Shown here in pieces: positions 18,326 through 26,927 of a stretch of DNA of 64,000 nt. The notes under the pieces are model-generated. The model made no database searches. It was not told the origin of the DNA and saw nothing but the letters and a program-made list of their open reading frames with translations. A program made the translations under genes and the position numbers. This stretch comes from Nocardia abscessus NBRC 100374 (GTDB lineage: Bacteria; Actinomycetota; Actinomycetes; Mycobacteriales; Mycobacteriaceae), in contig NZ_BAFP01000101.1 of NCBI RefSeq assembly GCF_000308455.1, positions 1 to 64,000 on the forward strand, written 5' to 3'. Every line of letters begins with the position of its first letter. Position 1 is the first letter of the stretch.

Positions 18326-19456
18326 ATGACCGACGATCCGGACCCGGCACAGCGACAGCAGCTGACCGTCAGCGAACGCGACCTGGACGCGCTCACCGGG
18401 GACCTGGCGCGCTGGCTCGACACGAAAGTTTCCGCCGACGAGCTGCCGCGGGTCTCCGAGTTGTCGCGTCCGCAGTCCGGCGGCATGTCCAGCACATCGA
18501 TCCTGTTCGACGCCGAATGGAGCGCCGGAGGGCGCACGGAGCGCGGGTCCTTCGTCGCGCGGATGGCGCCCGAGGCCGGGTCGTTCCCGGTGTTCGAGAC
18601 CTATGACCTGGCCACCCAGTACCAGGTGATGGCGGGCGTCGCCGCGGCCACCGACGTGCCGCTGCCCGGTCTGTGCTGGCTGGAGACCGACGCGAAGCCG
18701 CTCGGCACACCCTTCTTCGTGATGCGCCGGATCGACGGACGGGTGCCGACGGACAACCCCCCGTACGTGTTCGTCGGCTGGCTGTTCGACGCGAGCCCCG
18801 CCGAACGTCTCCGGCTCACGCACAACACCGTGGAGGTGATCGCGAAGATCCACGGCATCCCCGATCCCGCGGCGCTCTTCCCGATGCTGAGCGGGCCGGG
18901 CGAGTCGCTGCGCAGGCACGTCGCCGCGCAGCGCTCCTGGTACCGATGGGCGCTCGCGGACGACGGCTTCGAGATCCCGCTGATCGAGCGGAGTTTCACC
19001 TGGCTCGACGAGCACTGGCCCGCCGACCCCGGCCCGGACGTGCTCAGCTGGGGCGACGCCCGCCCCGGCAACGTCATCTACCGTGATTTCGACCCCGTAG
19101 CGGTGCTGGACTGGGAAATGGCAGCACTGGGCCCGCGCGAGCTCGACCTGGGCTGGATGATCTTCATCCACCGGTTCTTCCAGGATCTGGCCACCCGTTT
19201 CGGCCAGCCGGGGCTCCCCGACTTCCTGCGCCGCGACGACGTGGTGACGAGATACGAAGCGCTGACCGGTCATTCGGTGCGCGATCTCGATTTCTACGTC
19301 GTCTACGCCGCATTGCGGCACGCGATCGTGATGGCGCGGGTCAAGCGCAGGATGATCCACTTCGGCGAGGACACCGACACTCCGGATCGCGACGACTACG
19401 TGATGCACCGGGCAAGCCTGGAAGCGCTGCTCGACGGAACCTACGAATGGGACTGA
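18326..19456 (+). CDS. Aminoglycoside-phosphotransferase-like kinase family protein
   Basis: A 376-residue member of the APH/choline-kinase-like superfamily found in many copies in mycobacteria and nocardiae. The catalytic loop is LSWGDARPGNVIY (Asp and Asn) and the metal-binding Asp is in VLDWEMAALG. An AGGAGG ribosome binding site precedes the ATG. These proteins often sit beside fatty-acid or CoA genes rather than conferring drug resistance; the substrate is unknown. It is followed directly, with overlap or two bases' gap, by a CrtC-like gene, so the pair is probably one operon. Confidence 0.85.
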   Translation: MTDDPDPAQRQQLTVSERDLDALTGDLARWLDTKVSADELPRVSELSRPQSGGMSSTSILFDAEWSAGGRTERGSFVARMAPEAGSFPVFETYDLATQYQVMAGVAAATDVPLPGLCWLETDAKPLGTPFFVMRRIDGRVPTDNPPYVFVGWLFDASPAERLRLTHNTVEVIAKIHGIPDPAALFPMLSGPGESLRRHVAAQRSWYRWALADDGFEIPLIERSFTWLDEHWPADPGPDVLSWGDARPGNVIYRDFDPVAVLDWEMAALGPRELDLGWMIFIHRFFQDLATRFGQPGLPDFLRRDDVVTRYEALTGHSVRDLDFYVVYAALRHAIVMARVKRRMIHFGEDTDTPDRDDYVMHRASLEALLDGTYEWD

Positions 19457-19458
19457 CC

Positions 19459-20556
19459 ATGCCTGTGCCTTTGGACGAGTACCCGATCCACCAGACCCCG
19501 CTGTCACTGGCCCGCGTGGCCTCCAGCGATCGGAACTTCTACGACCGCAGCTACTTCAACGCCCACGACCGCGACGGCGGCACCCTGCTGATCACCGGTT
19601 TCGGCGTGTACCCCAACCTCGGGGTGACCGACGCCTACGCGGCTGTACGCCGCGGCGACACGGTGCGGGCGGTGCGCTTCTCCGACGCGCTCGGCGACCG
19701 GAGCCTCGACCAGCGCGTCGGCGGTTACCGCATCGAGGTGCTGGAGCCGCTGCGGCGCATCCGGGTGGTCTGCGAACACGACGATCTCGGCTTCGACCTC
19801 ACCTGGACCGGCGCCTTCCCCGCCGTGCAGGAACAACCGCACCTGATTCTCTCGGGCAACCGGCCGATCATCGAGGCGTCCCGGTTCGCGCAGGTGGGTT
19901 CGTGGGCCGGAACGCTGCACGTGGACGGCGACGACATCGCGATCGACCCGGCGGTGTGGACCGGAACCAGGGACCGCTCGTGGGGCATCCGCCCGGTCGG
20001 CGAAACCGAGCCGCCCGGGCGCGCGGCCACCGAACCGTCGGGCGGTTTCTGGTGGCTGTACGTACCGCTGCGGTTCGAGGAATTCGCGGTCGTGGTCATC
20101 GTGCAGGAGGAGCCGGACGGCAGGCGCACCCTCAACGACGCGACCCGAGTCTGGCCGGACGGACGCACCGAGCAACTCGGCTGGCCGCGCATCTCGATCG
20201 ACTACCGTTCCGGCACGAGGAATCCCGTCGGGGCGCGACTGGAGTTGACCACGCCGGACGGCAAGCCGCTGGAGATCGAGATCACGCCGGGCATCGGCGT
20301 CCCGCTGCACGTCGGCTGCGGCTACGGCGGCGATCCGGACTGGCAGCACGGCCAGTGGAAGGGCCGCGACTGGTCCTCCTCCAGCCGCTACGACCTCACC
20401 GACCCGGCGATCCTCGCCCGCACCCCCTACGGGGTGACCGACCATGTCGCCCACGCCCGCTGCGGCGACGCCGAGGGCTGGGGCCTGTTCGAACACGCCA
20501 GCATCGGCCGCCACGACCCCACCGGCTTCGCCGACTGGGGCTCGGTCGCCCCCTGA
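19459..20556 (+). CDS. CrtC-like beta-sandwich protein (hydroxyneurosporene-synthase-like, DUF7064/7065 type)
   Basis: A 365-residue protein without signal peptide, rich in beta-strands and tryptophan. Segments such as GYRIEVLEPLRRIRVVCEHD, the RDRSWGIRPVG motif and GGFWWLYVPLRFEEFAVVV resemble the CrtC/AttH lipocalin-like hydratase family, in which the RDRSWG motif is conserved. The ATG at 19459 begins MPVPLDEYP just after the upstream stop; an ATG at 19447 is in frame and would overlap. Probably works with the APH-like kinase upstream on the same lipid-like substrate; that is inference from pairing. Confidence 0.7.
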   Translation: MPVPLDEYPIHQTPLSLARVASSDRNFYDRSYFNAHDRDGGTLLITGFGVYPNLGVTDAYAAVRRGDTVRAVRFSDALGDRSLDQRVGGYRIEVLEPLRRIRVVCEHDDLGFDLTWTGAFPAVQEQPHLILSGNRPIIEASRFAQVGSWAGTLHVDGDDIAIDPAVWTGTRDRSWGIRPVGETEPPGRAATEPSGGFWWLYVPLRFEEFAVVVIVQEEPDGRRTLNDATRVWPDGRTEQLGWPRISIDYRSGTRNPVGARLELTTPDGKPLEIEITPGIGVPLHVGCGYGGDPDWQHGQWKGRDWSSSSRYDLTDPAILARTPYGVTDHVAHARCGDAEGWGLFEHASIGRHDPTGFADWGSVAP

Positions 20557-20762
20557 GCCGCAACGCCATCCGTTGCGATCTATACCGCCACCGTCCGAGG
20601 AGACCGTCGAAGCGCAGCGGGCAGCCACGCCGGGACCGTGCTTCTGAGCTGAGTGCGGCCGGGACCGAGCTCGAGCTGAGTGCGGCCGCTGTCGGTTCGG
20701 TACCGCGGTTCTCTCCGCACAGCGACGGCGCTCGAGGCCGAACCCGCCTCCGCTCGACGGTT

Positions 20763-21131
20763 CTACCGCTCGTACAGCGCTGCCGCGAGCACCACGCCGT
20801 GCACGACGCGCTTCGCCAACACCAGCGGCCCGCCCTCGGCGGCGAGCAGCGCCGCGGCCTCCGCGACACTCGGTGTACCGACGGCCGACCGTGCCCGGCT
20901 CCCCGGGTTGGGGACCGCGACGGCCGCCAGTTCGGCGGCGGAATAAGACCGTAGCGGCACCTGGAGGTCCGCGGCGACGGCGATCAGCCCAGGTTCGGCG
21001 CGGCGCTGCGCGATGGTGGCCAGGCACACGATCCGGTGATCACCCACGGCCTCGCGCAGCGCGGCGCGGATCACGTCGGCCGATGTGCCGGGTCGCAGTC
21101 CGATCCCGACGACGACCTCAGCCGACGGCAC
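20763..21131 (-). CDS. cobE: CobE/CbiG C-terminal-domain cobalamin biosynthesis protein
   Basis: A 122-residue protein matching the CobE / CbiG C-terminal domain, which acts in the corrin ring pathway (in CbiG, opening of the delta-lactone of cobalt-precorrin-5A). Visible features are VVVGIGLRPGTSADVIRAAL at the N-terminus, CLATIAQRRAEPGLIAVA, VPNPGS and AVGTPSVAEAAALLAA, ending in a (VL)AKR loop. It is a stand-alone domain. The GTG start at 21131 overlaps by 14 bases the stop of a short upstream frame that is itself a copy of its own 5' end; see the repeat entry. Function from family and the cob context. Confidence 0.85.
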   Translation of the reverse strand: MPSAEVVVGIGLRPGTSADVIRAALREAVGDHRIVCLATIAQRRAEPGLIAVAADLQVPLRSYSAAELAAVAVPNPGSRARSAVGTPSVAEAAALLAAEGGPLVLAKRVVHGVVLAAALYER

Positions 21132-21330
21132 AGGAACCCATCAACACGCCCTCGCGCAACACCGCGCGAACCACGTCGGCCGATGCACGCAGTCGCAGGA
21201 CGATCCCGACGACCACGTCAGCCGACGACACACGAACCCATGAACACGGCTCGCGCAGCACCGCGCGGATCACCTCGGCCGATGCGCGCGATCGCAGGAC
21301 GATCCCGACGACGACCTCAGCCGAGGGCAC
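21118..21330 (-). CDS. Short frame of two degenerate CobE N-terminal repeats
   Basis: Seventy-residue open frame from GTG 21330, made of two variants of the CobE N-terminal segment (PSAEVVVGIVLRSRASAEVI and SSADVVVGIVLRLRASADVV) and ending MGSCAVG. Its stop overlaps the start of the intact cobE by 14 bases. Same origin as the preceding frame; a link in the coupled chain or a simple relic. Confidence 0.4.
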   Translation of the reverse strand: MPSAEVVVGIVLRSRASAEVIRAVLREPCSWVRVSSADVVVGIVLRLRASADVVRAVLREGVLMGSCAVG

Positions 21331-21619
21331 GGGAACCCATCAACACGGCCTCGCGCAGCACCGCGCGGACCATGTCGGCCGATGCACGCAGTCGCAGGAC
21401 GATCCCGACGACCACGTCAGCCGACGACAGAGGAACCCATGAACCCGGCTCGCGCAGCACTTCGCGGACCACGTCGGCCGGTCGCGGGCCGATCCCGACG
21501 ACCACGTCAGCCGACGGCACGGGAACCCGCGAACACGGCTGGCGCAGCACCGCGCAGACCACGTCGGCCGATGCACGCGGTCGCAGGACGATCCCGACGA
21601 CCACGTCAGCCGACGACAC
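21317..21619 (-). CDS. Short frame of three degenerate CobE N-terminal repeats
   Basis: Hundred-residue open frame from GTG 21619 that overlaps the cobB stop by 14 bases. It consists of three variants of the CobE N-terminal segment, each beginning (S/P)SADVVVGI, and ends MGSRALG. It is a product of the junction amplification and lacks the rest of the CobE domain. It could be translated by coupling from cobB, but whether it gives a stable protein is unknown. Confidence 0.4.
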   Translation of the reverse strand: MSSADVVVGIVLRPRASADVVCAVLRQPCSRVPVPSADVVVGIGPRPADVVREVLREPGSWVPLSSADVVVGIVLRLRASADMVRAVLREAVLMGSRALG

Positions 21620-23390
21620 GGGAACCCGCGAATCGCTCTGCGGCGGTGACGAACCGCCGCACCGCCTCGGGATTTCCCGCCGGGTGGGTGTGCAGGTACG
21701 ACGCGTGCACGTTGCCGATCAACGCCCCCTCCCGCACACGCTCTCCCGCGCTGCCGAGCCAACCCCACGCCGGGTTCCCCGGTGGCGCCGACACCAGGAA
21801 CGTGCGGTGGAATTCATGTCCTCGGACCCGTTCGCCCGCCCGCCACAGGGGCGAGTCGGCCAGTGCGACGGCGTCGCGGTAGCCGAGGGTCAGGCGCGGC
21901 CCGAACGCGGCGTCGGCGTCCAACACCCCGGCCATGGGGTGCCCGTCCAGCGAGCGGGTGAGATACAGCAGCCCGGCGCATTCGGCGTGCACCGGCATGC
22001 CGTGGCGGACGGCATCGGCCACCGCCCGCAACAGACCGGAATTGGCGGCCAGCTCCGCCGCATGTTCCTCGGGGAAGCCACCCGGCAGCACCAAACCCGC
22101 AGTTCCGGCGGGCAATTCGTCATGGAGCGGATCGAACACGACCACCTGCGCGCCCGCGGCCACCAGCAGCTCACGGTGCTCGGCATAGCCGAAGGTGAAC
22201 GCCGGGCCACCGGCGACGGCGACAACCGGACTCTCCCCGCCGGTGCGGCAGGAGACGACGCTCTCGTAGGCAGGCCGCGAGTCACCACCAGCTTCGACGA
22301 GCGCCGCACCGGGGCCGCACGAGTCACGGCCATCGCCGAGAAGCGTCGCGGCGGGCACCTCTAAGCCAGCCCCACCGAGCGGCATCGCGGTGAACACTCC
22401 CGAGTCGGTCCCACTGAGCGGCGTCACGGTCGACACCCCCGAGTCGGCCCCACCGAGCGGCGTCACAGTGGACACCCCCGAGTCGGCCCCACCGAGCGGC
22501 GTCACAGTGGACACCCCCGAGTCGGCCCCACCGAACGGCGTCACAGTCGACACCCCCGAGCCGGCCCCACCGAACGGCGTCACAGTCGACACCCCCGAGC
22601 CGCCCTGACCAAGCGGCGCGACCCTGGATTCCTCGCCTGCGCCTTCCACACCGCGCACGGCGGCGTCGGGATCCCAGGCGGGCCCGGTGACTGACGAGCG
22701 AGCAAGTGCCGCGATGGCGTGCAGGTCGACGTGCGCGGCGACGAGATCCGTCATCGCCGCCACCGCCGCTGTCGCGGCCGTGCCGTGTTCCACCGCGGGG
22801 ATCAGGCCGAGATGCCGGGACGGGACCTCCAGTTCGGCCAGGCGCGGCAGCGAACCGAGCACCGGCAGCCCGACACGATCGCAGGCGGCACGCAGCACTT
22901 GGTCGTGGCGTTCGCTGCCAACCCGGTTCAAGATCACACCGCCCAGCCGGACGCCGCTGTCGAAGGTGGCGAATCCGTGCAGCAGCGCCGCCAGGCTCTG
23001 ACTGTGCCCCCGCGCGTCGACCACCAGTACCACCGGCGCACCCAGCAGGGCCGCGACCTGCGCCGTCGACCCCTCCGCCACCGGCCCGGAGTGCTGGTCG
23101 TCGATCCGGCCGTCGAACAGGCCCATCACACCCTCGACCACCGAGAGGTCGCACCCCTGCGCACCGTGCCGATACAGCGGCACGACACGCTCCGCACCCA
23201 CCAGCACAGGATCCAGATTTCGCCCCGGCCGCCCCGCCGCCAGCCCGTGATACCCCGGATCGATGTAATCGGGCCCCACCTTGAACGGCGCCACCCGATG
23301 CCCCACCCTCCGCAACGCCCCCACCAACCCCGTAGCCACGGTCGTCTTCCCACTCCCCGACGCCGGCGCCGCGACCACAACCGCCCTCAT
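21606..23390 (-). CDS. cobB: Cobyrinate a,c-diamide synthase with repeat-expanded linker
   Basis: ATP-dependent glutamine amidotransferase that amidates carboxyls a and c of cobyrinic acid. The N-terminal domain (residues 1-240) has the P-loop APASGSGKTTVATGL and FKVGPDYIDPGYH. The C-terminal GATase domain (from about 390) has VHAECAGLLYL with the active Cys, and the late His in GHEFHRTF. Length is 594 residues; usual CobB is about 450. The excess is a linker of tandem 13-residue repeats (GVSTVTPLGGADS type) between the domains. ATG at 23390 gives the family N-terminus. Its stop overlaps the cobE-repeat array. Confidence 0.93.
   Translation of the reverse strand: MRAVVVAAPASGSGKTTVATGLVGALRRVGHRVAPFKVGPDYIDPGYHGLAAGRPGRNLDPVLVGAERVVPLYRHGAQGCDLSVVEGVMGLFDGRIDDQHSGPVAEGSTAQVAALLGAPVVLVVDARGHSQSLAALLHGFATFDSGVRLGGVILNRVGSERHDQVLRAACDRVGLPVLGSLPRLAELEVPSRHLGLIPAVEHGTAATAAVAAMTDLVAAHVDLHAIAALARSSVTGPAWDPDAAVRGVEGAGEESRVAPLGQGGSGVSTVTPFGGAGSGVSTVTPFGGADSGVSTVTPLGGADSGVSTVTPLGGADSGVSTVTPLSGTDSGVFTAMPLGGAGLEVPAATLLGDGRDSCGPGAALVEAGGDSRPAYESVVSCRTGGESPVVAVAGGPAFTFGYAEHRELLVAAGAQVVVFDPLHDELPAGTAGLVLPGGFPEEHAAELAANSGLLRAVADAVRHGMPVHAECAGLLYLTRSLDGHPMAGVLDADAAFGPRLTLGYRDAVALADSPLWRAGERVRGHEFHRTFLVSAPPGNPAWGWLGSAGERVREGALIGNVHASYLHTHPAGNPEAVRRFVTAAERFAGSRVVG
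22390..22623 (-). repeat. 39-bp in-frame tandem repeat in the cobB linker
   Basis: Six consecutive 39-base units begin at 22390, 22429, 22468, 22507, 22546 and 22585. The middle units are nearly identical (those at 22468 and 22507 differ by one base) and the end units are degenerate. On the coding strand each encodes a variant of GVSTVTPLGGADS. A further partial unit lies just before 22390. Because 39 is a multiple of three, copy changes keep cobB in frame. Confidence 0.92.
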
Positions 23391-23469
23391 CCCCGCCCCC
23401 ACTCCACGAGTGGCACACCACTGTGCGGGCCTCTCGCGATTCGCCGCGGCCATGTGCCACTCGCGACGG

Positions 23470-24084
23470 TCACCATTCGATGCCTCGCTGGCCTTTGCGG
23501 CCGGCGTCCATGGGGTGTTTGAGTTTGGTCATCTCTGTTACGAGGTCGGCGGCTTCGATGAGGGGTTGGGGTGCGTCGCGGCCGGTGATGACGACGTGCT
23601 GGTTGCCGGGGCGGGCTTGGAGGGTGTCGACTACTTCGGCGAGGTCGACCCAGCCCCATTTCAGGGGGTAGGTGAATTCGTCGAGGACGTAGAAGCGGTG
23701 CTGTTCGGCCTTCAGGCGGCGCGCGATCTCCTGCCAACCCGCCAGCGCGGCGGCGGCGTGGTCCTGCTCGGTGCCCTGTTTGCGGGTCCAGGACCAGCCC
23801 TCGCCCATCTTGTGCCATTCGACCGCCCCGCCCGCGCCGGTCTGCTCGTGCACCGCACCCAGGGCGCGGAAGGCGGCTTCCTCGCCCACCTTCCATTTGG
23901 CGCTCTTCACGAATTGGAACACCGCGACGTCGAAGCCTTGGTTCCAGGCACGCAGCGCCATCCCGAACGCGGCAGTCGACTTACCCTTGCCCGGTCCGGT
24001 GTGCACCGCGAGCACCGGCTGATTGCGCCGCTGCCGGGTGGTCAACCCGTCGTCGGGAACGGTCTCCGGAACACCCTTGGGCAT
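23470..24084 (-). CDS. cobO: Cob(I)yrinic acid a,c-diamide adenosyltransferase
   Basis: Transfers adenosyl from ATP to the corrinoid cobalt. The 204-residue protein has the CobA/CobO P-loop HTGPGKGKSTAAFGMALRA near residue 30, then FQFVKSAKWKVGEEAAF, and the C-terminal VVITGRDAPQPLIEAADLVT with EMTKLKHP. AAGGAG lies before the ATG at 24084. It is followed by cobB after 79 bp, in the usual actinobacterial order chelatase-cobO-cobB. Confidence 0.96.
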   Translation of the reverse strand: MPKGVPETVPDDGLTTRQRRNQPVLAVHTGPGKGKSTAAFGMALRAWNQGFDVAVFQFVKSAKWKVGEEAAFRALGAVHEQTGAGGAVEWHKMGEGWSWTRKQGTEQDHAAAALAGWQEIARRLKAEQHRFYVLDEFTYPLKWGWVDLAEVVDTLQARPGNQHVVITGRDAPQPLIEAADLVTEMTKLKHPMDAGRKGQRGIEW

Positions 24085-24298
24085 CGAATCTCCTTGCTCG
24101 TCCTCGGATCACTCCGAACCTGTGCACCGCGGCCAGACCTGGAGCCACGAGAAATCGCCGCGACCTCGCGCAACCCGCCCGTCGGGCGACGACCGAGCAT
24201 CCCGTAGGACGGACGCCGCCGACTCACCGCGTCTCCCCAACGCCGCCATCGGAGCGGCCGGGCGCCCTCCATCGGGCGCTTCCGTTCGAAAGTCGCGC

Positions 24299-26323
24299 TC
24301 ACGCCGCTCGAACCGCCCGCAACGACATACCGCTCGTACCCCCGGAACTCGCGCGCACGACGTCCGCGACCGAATCGCCGGTCAGCTCGGCCAGGCGCAG
24401 ATAGCCCCCGCGCAGGTCGCGGGCCAGGTCCGCGGCGAGGCCGAGGCGGATCATGCCGCGTTCGCAGTCGACCACGATCGAGGTGACCGCGTCTTTGGCG
24501 AGCAAGCCCGCGGCGACGCGGGCGCGTGGAACCGGATCGACGCCGCCGGTGGCGCGACCGTCGGTGAGCAGCACCAGCATCGCCCTGCGGCGCGGATCGC
24601 GCACCCGCTCGCGCAGCACCACCTCGCGTGCCTTCAGCAGGCCCGCGGCCAACGGCGTCTTCCCGCCCGTGCGCATCCCGGACAACCGGCGCACCGCGAT
24701 GTCGACCGACGAAGTGGGCGGCAGCACGAGTTCTGCCTCCGCGCCGCGCACGCTGACGACGGCGACCTTGTCGCGGCGCTGATAAGCGTCCCGCAGCAGG
24801 GTGACCACCGCGCCGGTGACGGCGGACAACCGGTCGCGCGCGGCCATGGAACCGGAGGCGTCGACCACGAAGACGACCAGGTTCCCTTCCCGCCCTTCCC
24901 GATAGGCGCCGCGCAGGTCGTCGGCCGCCAGCCGCAGCGGCCCGTCGCCGCGGCCGCGGGAACGCTGATGCGGCGCGGCCGCGAACACGGTACCGAGCAG
25001 ATGCAGGCCGGAGGAGGTGTCGGTATTCGGACGCACCACCCGCCCGTGCCGTGATTCCGCGCGGGAGCGCCGCCCCGGTGCGCCTTCGCCGACGCCGGGC
25101 ACTTCCCAGCGCGGTGTCCGCGCACCGGCGGAAACCGGTGCGCCACTGCGTCCTTCACGCGAGTGCCCGCCGCCCGGCCCGTCGGGCGGCGAGGGGTCTT
25201 CGGGGCCACCGTCCGGGTCGTCGCCGGAAGCGCCGTCCGGCTCCCCGGCATCCCGTGGCGTGTCGTCCATCTCGGGCGCACCGCTCGGCTCGGACGTTTC
25301 CTCCTCGCGCCGCACCTCCTCCGCCGCGTCGCGCATGGCATCGTCGAGCTGCTGCTCGCTGATGCCGGGTTCGTCGAACGGATCGCGCCTGCGCCGGTGC
25401 GGCAGCGCCAGTTCCGCGGCCACCCGCACGTCGTCCTCGGTCACCACGTCGCTGCCGCGCCAGGCGGCGTGCGCGGTCGCGGTGCGCGCGACGACCAGAT
25501 CGGCGCGCATCCCGTCGACGTCGAACGCGGCGCACAGCGCGGCGATCCGGCGCAGCTCCACGTCGTCGAGGGTCACCTGCGCCACCCGGTCGCGGGCGGC
25601 GAGGATCCGCTCGGCCACCTCGTGATCGGCCTGGGCGTACCGGGCCGCGAAAGCGGCCGGGTCGGCCTCGTAGTCCAGCCTGCGGCGCACCACAGCCATA
25701 CGCACGTCCACGTCCCGGGAAGCCACCACGTCCACGGTCAGGCCGAACCGGTCCAGCAGCTGCGGACGCAGCTCGCCCTCCTCCGGGTTCATGGTGCCGA
25801 CCAGCACGAAGCGCGCCGGATGCGAGTGCGAGACGCCGTCCCGTTCGATGTGCACCCGGCCCATCGCCGCGGCGTCCAGGAGCACGTCCACCAGATGGTC
25901 GTGCAGCAGGTTGACTTCGTCGACGTAGAGCACGCCGTGATGGGCGGCGGCCAGCAAGCCGGGGCGGAACGCCTGCTCCCCGTCGCGCAGCACCCGCTCC
26001 AAGTCCAGCGAACCGACCACGCGGTCCTCGGTCGCGCCCACCGGCAGCTCTACCAGGCGGGCCGGGCGCGCGCCGGTCTCGTCCACCACGGGTGGCAGCA
26101 GCTGGGCCAGCGCGCGCACCACGGTCGACTTGGCGGTGCCCTTCTCGCCGCGCACCAGTACCCCGCCGATTCCGGGATGCACCGCGCAGAGGATCAGCGC
26201 CAGCTGCAGCCGTTCCTGCCCGACCACCGCCGAGAACGGGAATCCCGCGTCACCGTCCGAACCCGGACGCGTTCGACTGCTCTGGTCGGATGTCGGCACT
26301 GTTTCGGCATGGGACACGGACAC
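24299..26323 (-). CDS. Magnesium/cobalt chelatase, fused ChlI-ChlD type subunit
   Basis: A 674-residue AAA+ chelatase subunit uniting ChlI-like and ChlD-like parts, generally assigned in actinobacterial cob clusters to cobalt insertion. Domains: AAA+ ATPase (Walker A RGEKGTAKSTVV, Walker B LYVDEVNLL) in residues 20-330; an acidic, Pro/Gly/Asp-rich linker about 330-430; a VWA domain from about 475 with the MIDAS motif VDASGSMAARDRLS. GTG at 26323 is the start. Placed 214 bp before cobO. Metal specificity is inferred from the neighbours. Confidence 0.92.
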   Translation of the reverse strand: MSVSHAETVPTSDQSSRTRPGSDGDAGFPFSAVVGQERLQLALILCAVHPGIGGVLVRGEKGTAKSTVVRALAQLLPPVVDETGARPARLVELPVGATEDRVVGSLDLERVLRDGEQAFRPGLLAAAHHGVLYVDEVNLLHDHLVDVLLDAAAMGRVHIERDGVSHSHPARFVLVGTMNPEEGELRPQLLDRFGLTVDVVASRDVDVRMAVVRRRLDYEADPAAFAARYAQADHEVAERILAARDRVAQVTLDDVELRRIAALCAAFDVDGMRADLVVARTATAHAAWRGSDVVTEDDVRVAAELALPHRRRRDPFDEPGISEQQLDDAMRDAAEEVRREEETSEPSGAPEMDDTPRDAGEPDGASGDDPDGGPEDPSPPDGPGGGHSREGRSGAPVSAGARTPRWEVPGVGEGAPGRRSRAESRHGRVVRPNTDTSSGLHLLGTVFAAAPHQRSRGRGDGPLRLAADDLRGAYREGREGNLVVFVVDASGSMAARDRLSAVTGAVVTLLRDAYQRRDKVAVVSVRGAEAELVLPPTSSVDIAVRRLSGMRTGGKTPLAAGLLKAREVVLRERVRDPRRRAMLVLLTDGRATGGVDPVPRARVAAGLLAKDAVTSIVVDCERGMIRLGLAADLARDLRGGYLRLAELTGDSVADVVRASSGGTSGMSLRAVRAA

Positions 26324-26406
26324 GCCCCAACTCTAAGGGCGCGCCCACATCCACCCGACAGTGCCCTTCGATTCAGAACCGATGCGGGCGGCCCGGCGAA
26401 AATGCC

Positions 26407-26438
26407 GCACCCGCCCCGGAGACGCCCGGAGCGGGTGC
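26407..26438 (-). terminator. Hairpin terminator downstream of the GNAT gene
   Basis: Inverted repeat of 13 bp (GCACCCGCCCCGG against CCGGAGCGGGTGC, one mismatch) with a 6-base loop, about 15 bases past the GNAT stop. Confidence 0.65.
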
Positions 26439-26452
26439 GAATGGCGGGACGG

Positions 26453-26905
26453 TCACTCCCCGCCCCTGCGCATCGGCACATGGGCGATGCCGTCTTCCTC
26501 GAATTCCGCGCCGTCGACCTTGAAGCCGTGCTTGCTGTAGAGGTCGATCAGGTAGCTCTGCGCACTCAGCCGCACCGTCGCCGAACCGACCTCGGCCAGC
26601 GCCGCCTGCAGCAGCCGCGTGGTGTATCCGTGCCCGCGGGCGGGCACCGCGGTACAGAGCCTGCCGATGCGGAAACTTTTCACCCCGTCGTGGTGCTCCT
26701 CGCACAGACGCAGCGTGGCGATGACCTCGCCCTCGTCATCGAGCCAGAAGTGCCTGGTCTCGGGAAGCAGGTCCTTCCCGTCCAGTTCGGGATACGCGCA
26801 TTTCTGTTCGACGACAAAGACTTCGACGCGAAGTTTCAACAGCTGGTAGAGCGTCGCGGTATCGAGATCCTGCGCCCATGAGCGTTTGAGAGCAACCGTT
26901 GACAT
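26453..26905 (-). CDS. GNAT acetyltransferase, ElaA family
   Basis: A 150-residue GCN5-related N-acetyltransferase of the ElaA type. The N-terminal LYQLLKLRVEVFVVEQKCAY (residues 17-36) is the ElaA signature; the acetyl-CoA loop is IGRLCTAVPARGHGYTTRLL; the C-terminus has YSKHGFKVDGAEFEEDGIAH. Two adjacent ATG codons (26908 and 26905) are both possible starts. Substrate unknown. It lies between mqo and the chelatase gene on the same strand, with a hairpin after it. Confidence 0.9.
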   Translation of the reverse strand: MSTVALKRSWAQDLDTATLYQLLKLRVEVFVVEQKCAYPELDGKDLLPETRHFWLDDEGEVIATLRLCEEHHDGVKSFRIGRLCTAVPARGHGYTTRLLQAALAEVGSATVRLSAQSYLIDLYSKHGFKVDGAEFEEDGIAHVPMRRGGE

Positions 26906-26927
26906 CATCGAGCCTTGCTATCACAAC

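Larger units (their letters stand above)
21042..21619 (-). repeat. Tandem amplification of the cobB-stop/cobE-start junction (six ~90-100 bp units)
   Basis: Six head-to-tail copies of about the first 30 codons of cobE begin at 21619, 21520, 21430, 21330, 21231 and 21131 (minus strand). Spacings are 99, 90, 100, 99 and 100 bases. Each unit encodes a variant of SADVVVGIVLRPRASADVV. The two spacings that follow other multiples of three leave cobE frame open, while the 100-base units shift frame into the sequence that ends cobB (GSRVVG, here GSRALG and GSCAVG) and stop. The result is two short frames, 21317-21619 (100 aa) and 21118-21330 (70 aa), each overlapping the next start by 14 bases, exactly as cobB overlaps the first. 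Confidence 0.9.

Noticed and set aside
21042..21619. Junction array considered as a mobile-element remnant
   Set aside because: No terminal inverted repeats, transposase or target duplication; the units are copies of the local cobB/cobE junction, so tandem amplification explains them.
22390..22623. 39-bp repeats considered as a CRISPR array
   Set aside because: Repeats abut with no unique spacers, are in frame within cobB, and no cas gene is present.
24085..24298. Possible cobalamin riboswitch near the cob genes
   Set aside because: I found no recognisable B12-box-like conserved core in this gap or upstream of the chelatase gene; a covariance-model search (RF00174) would settle it.
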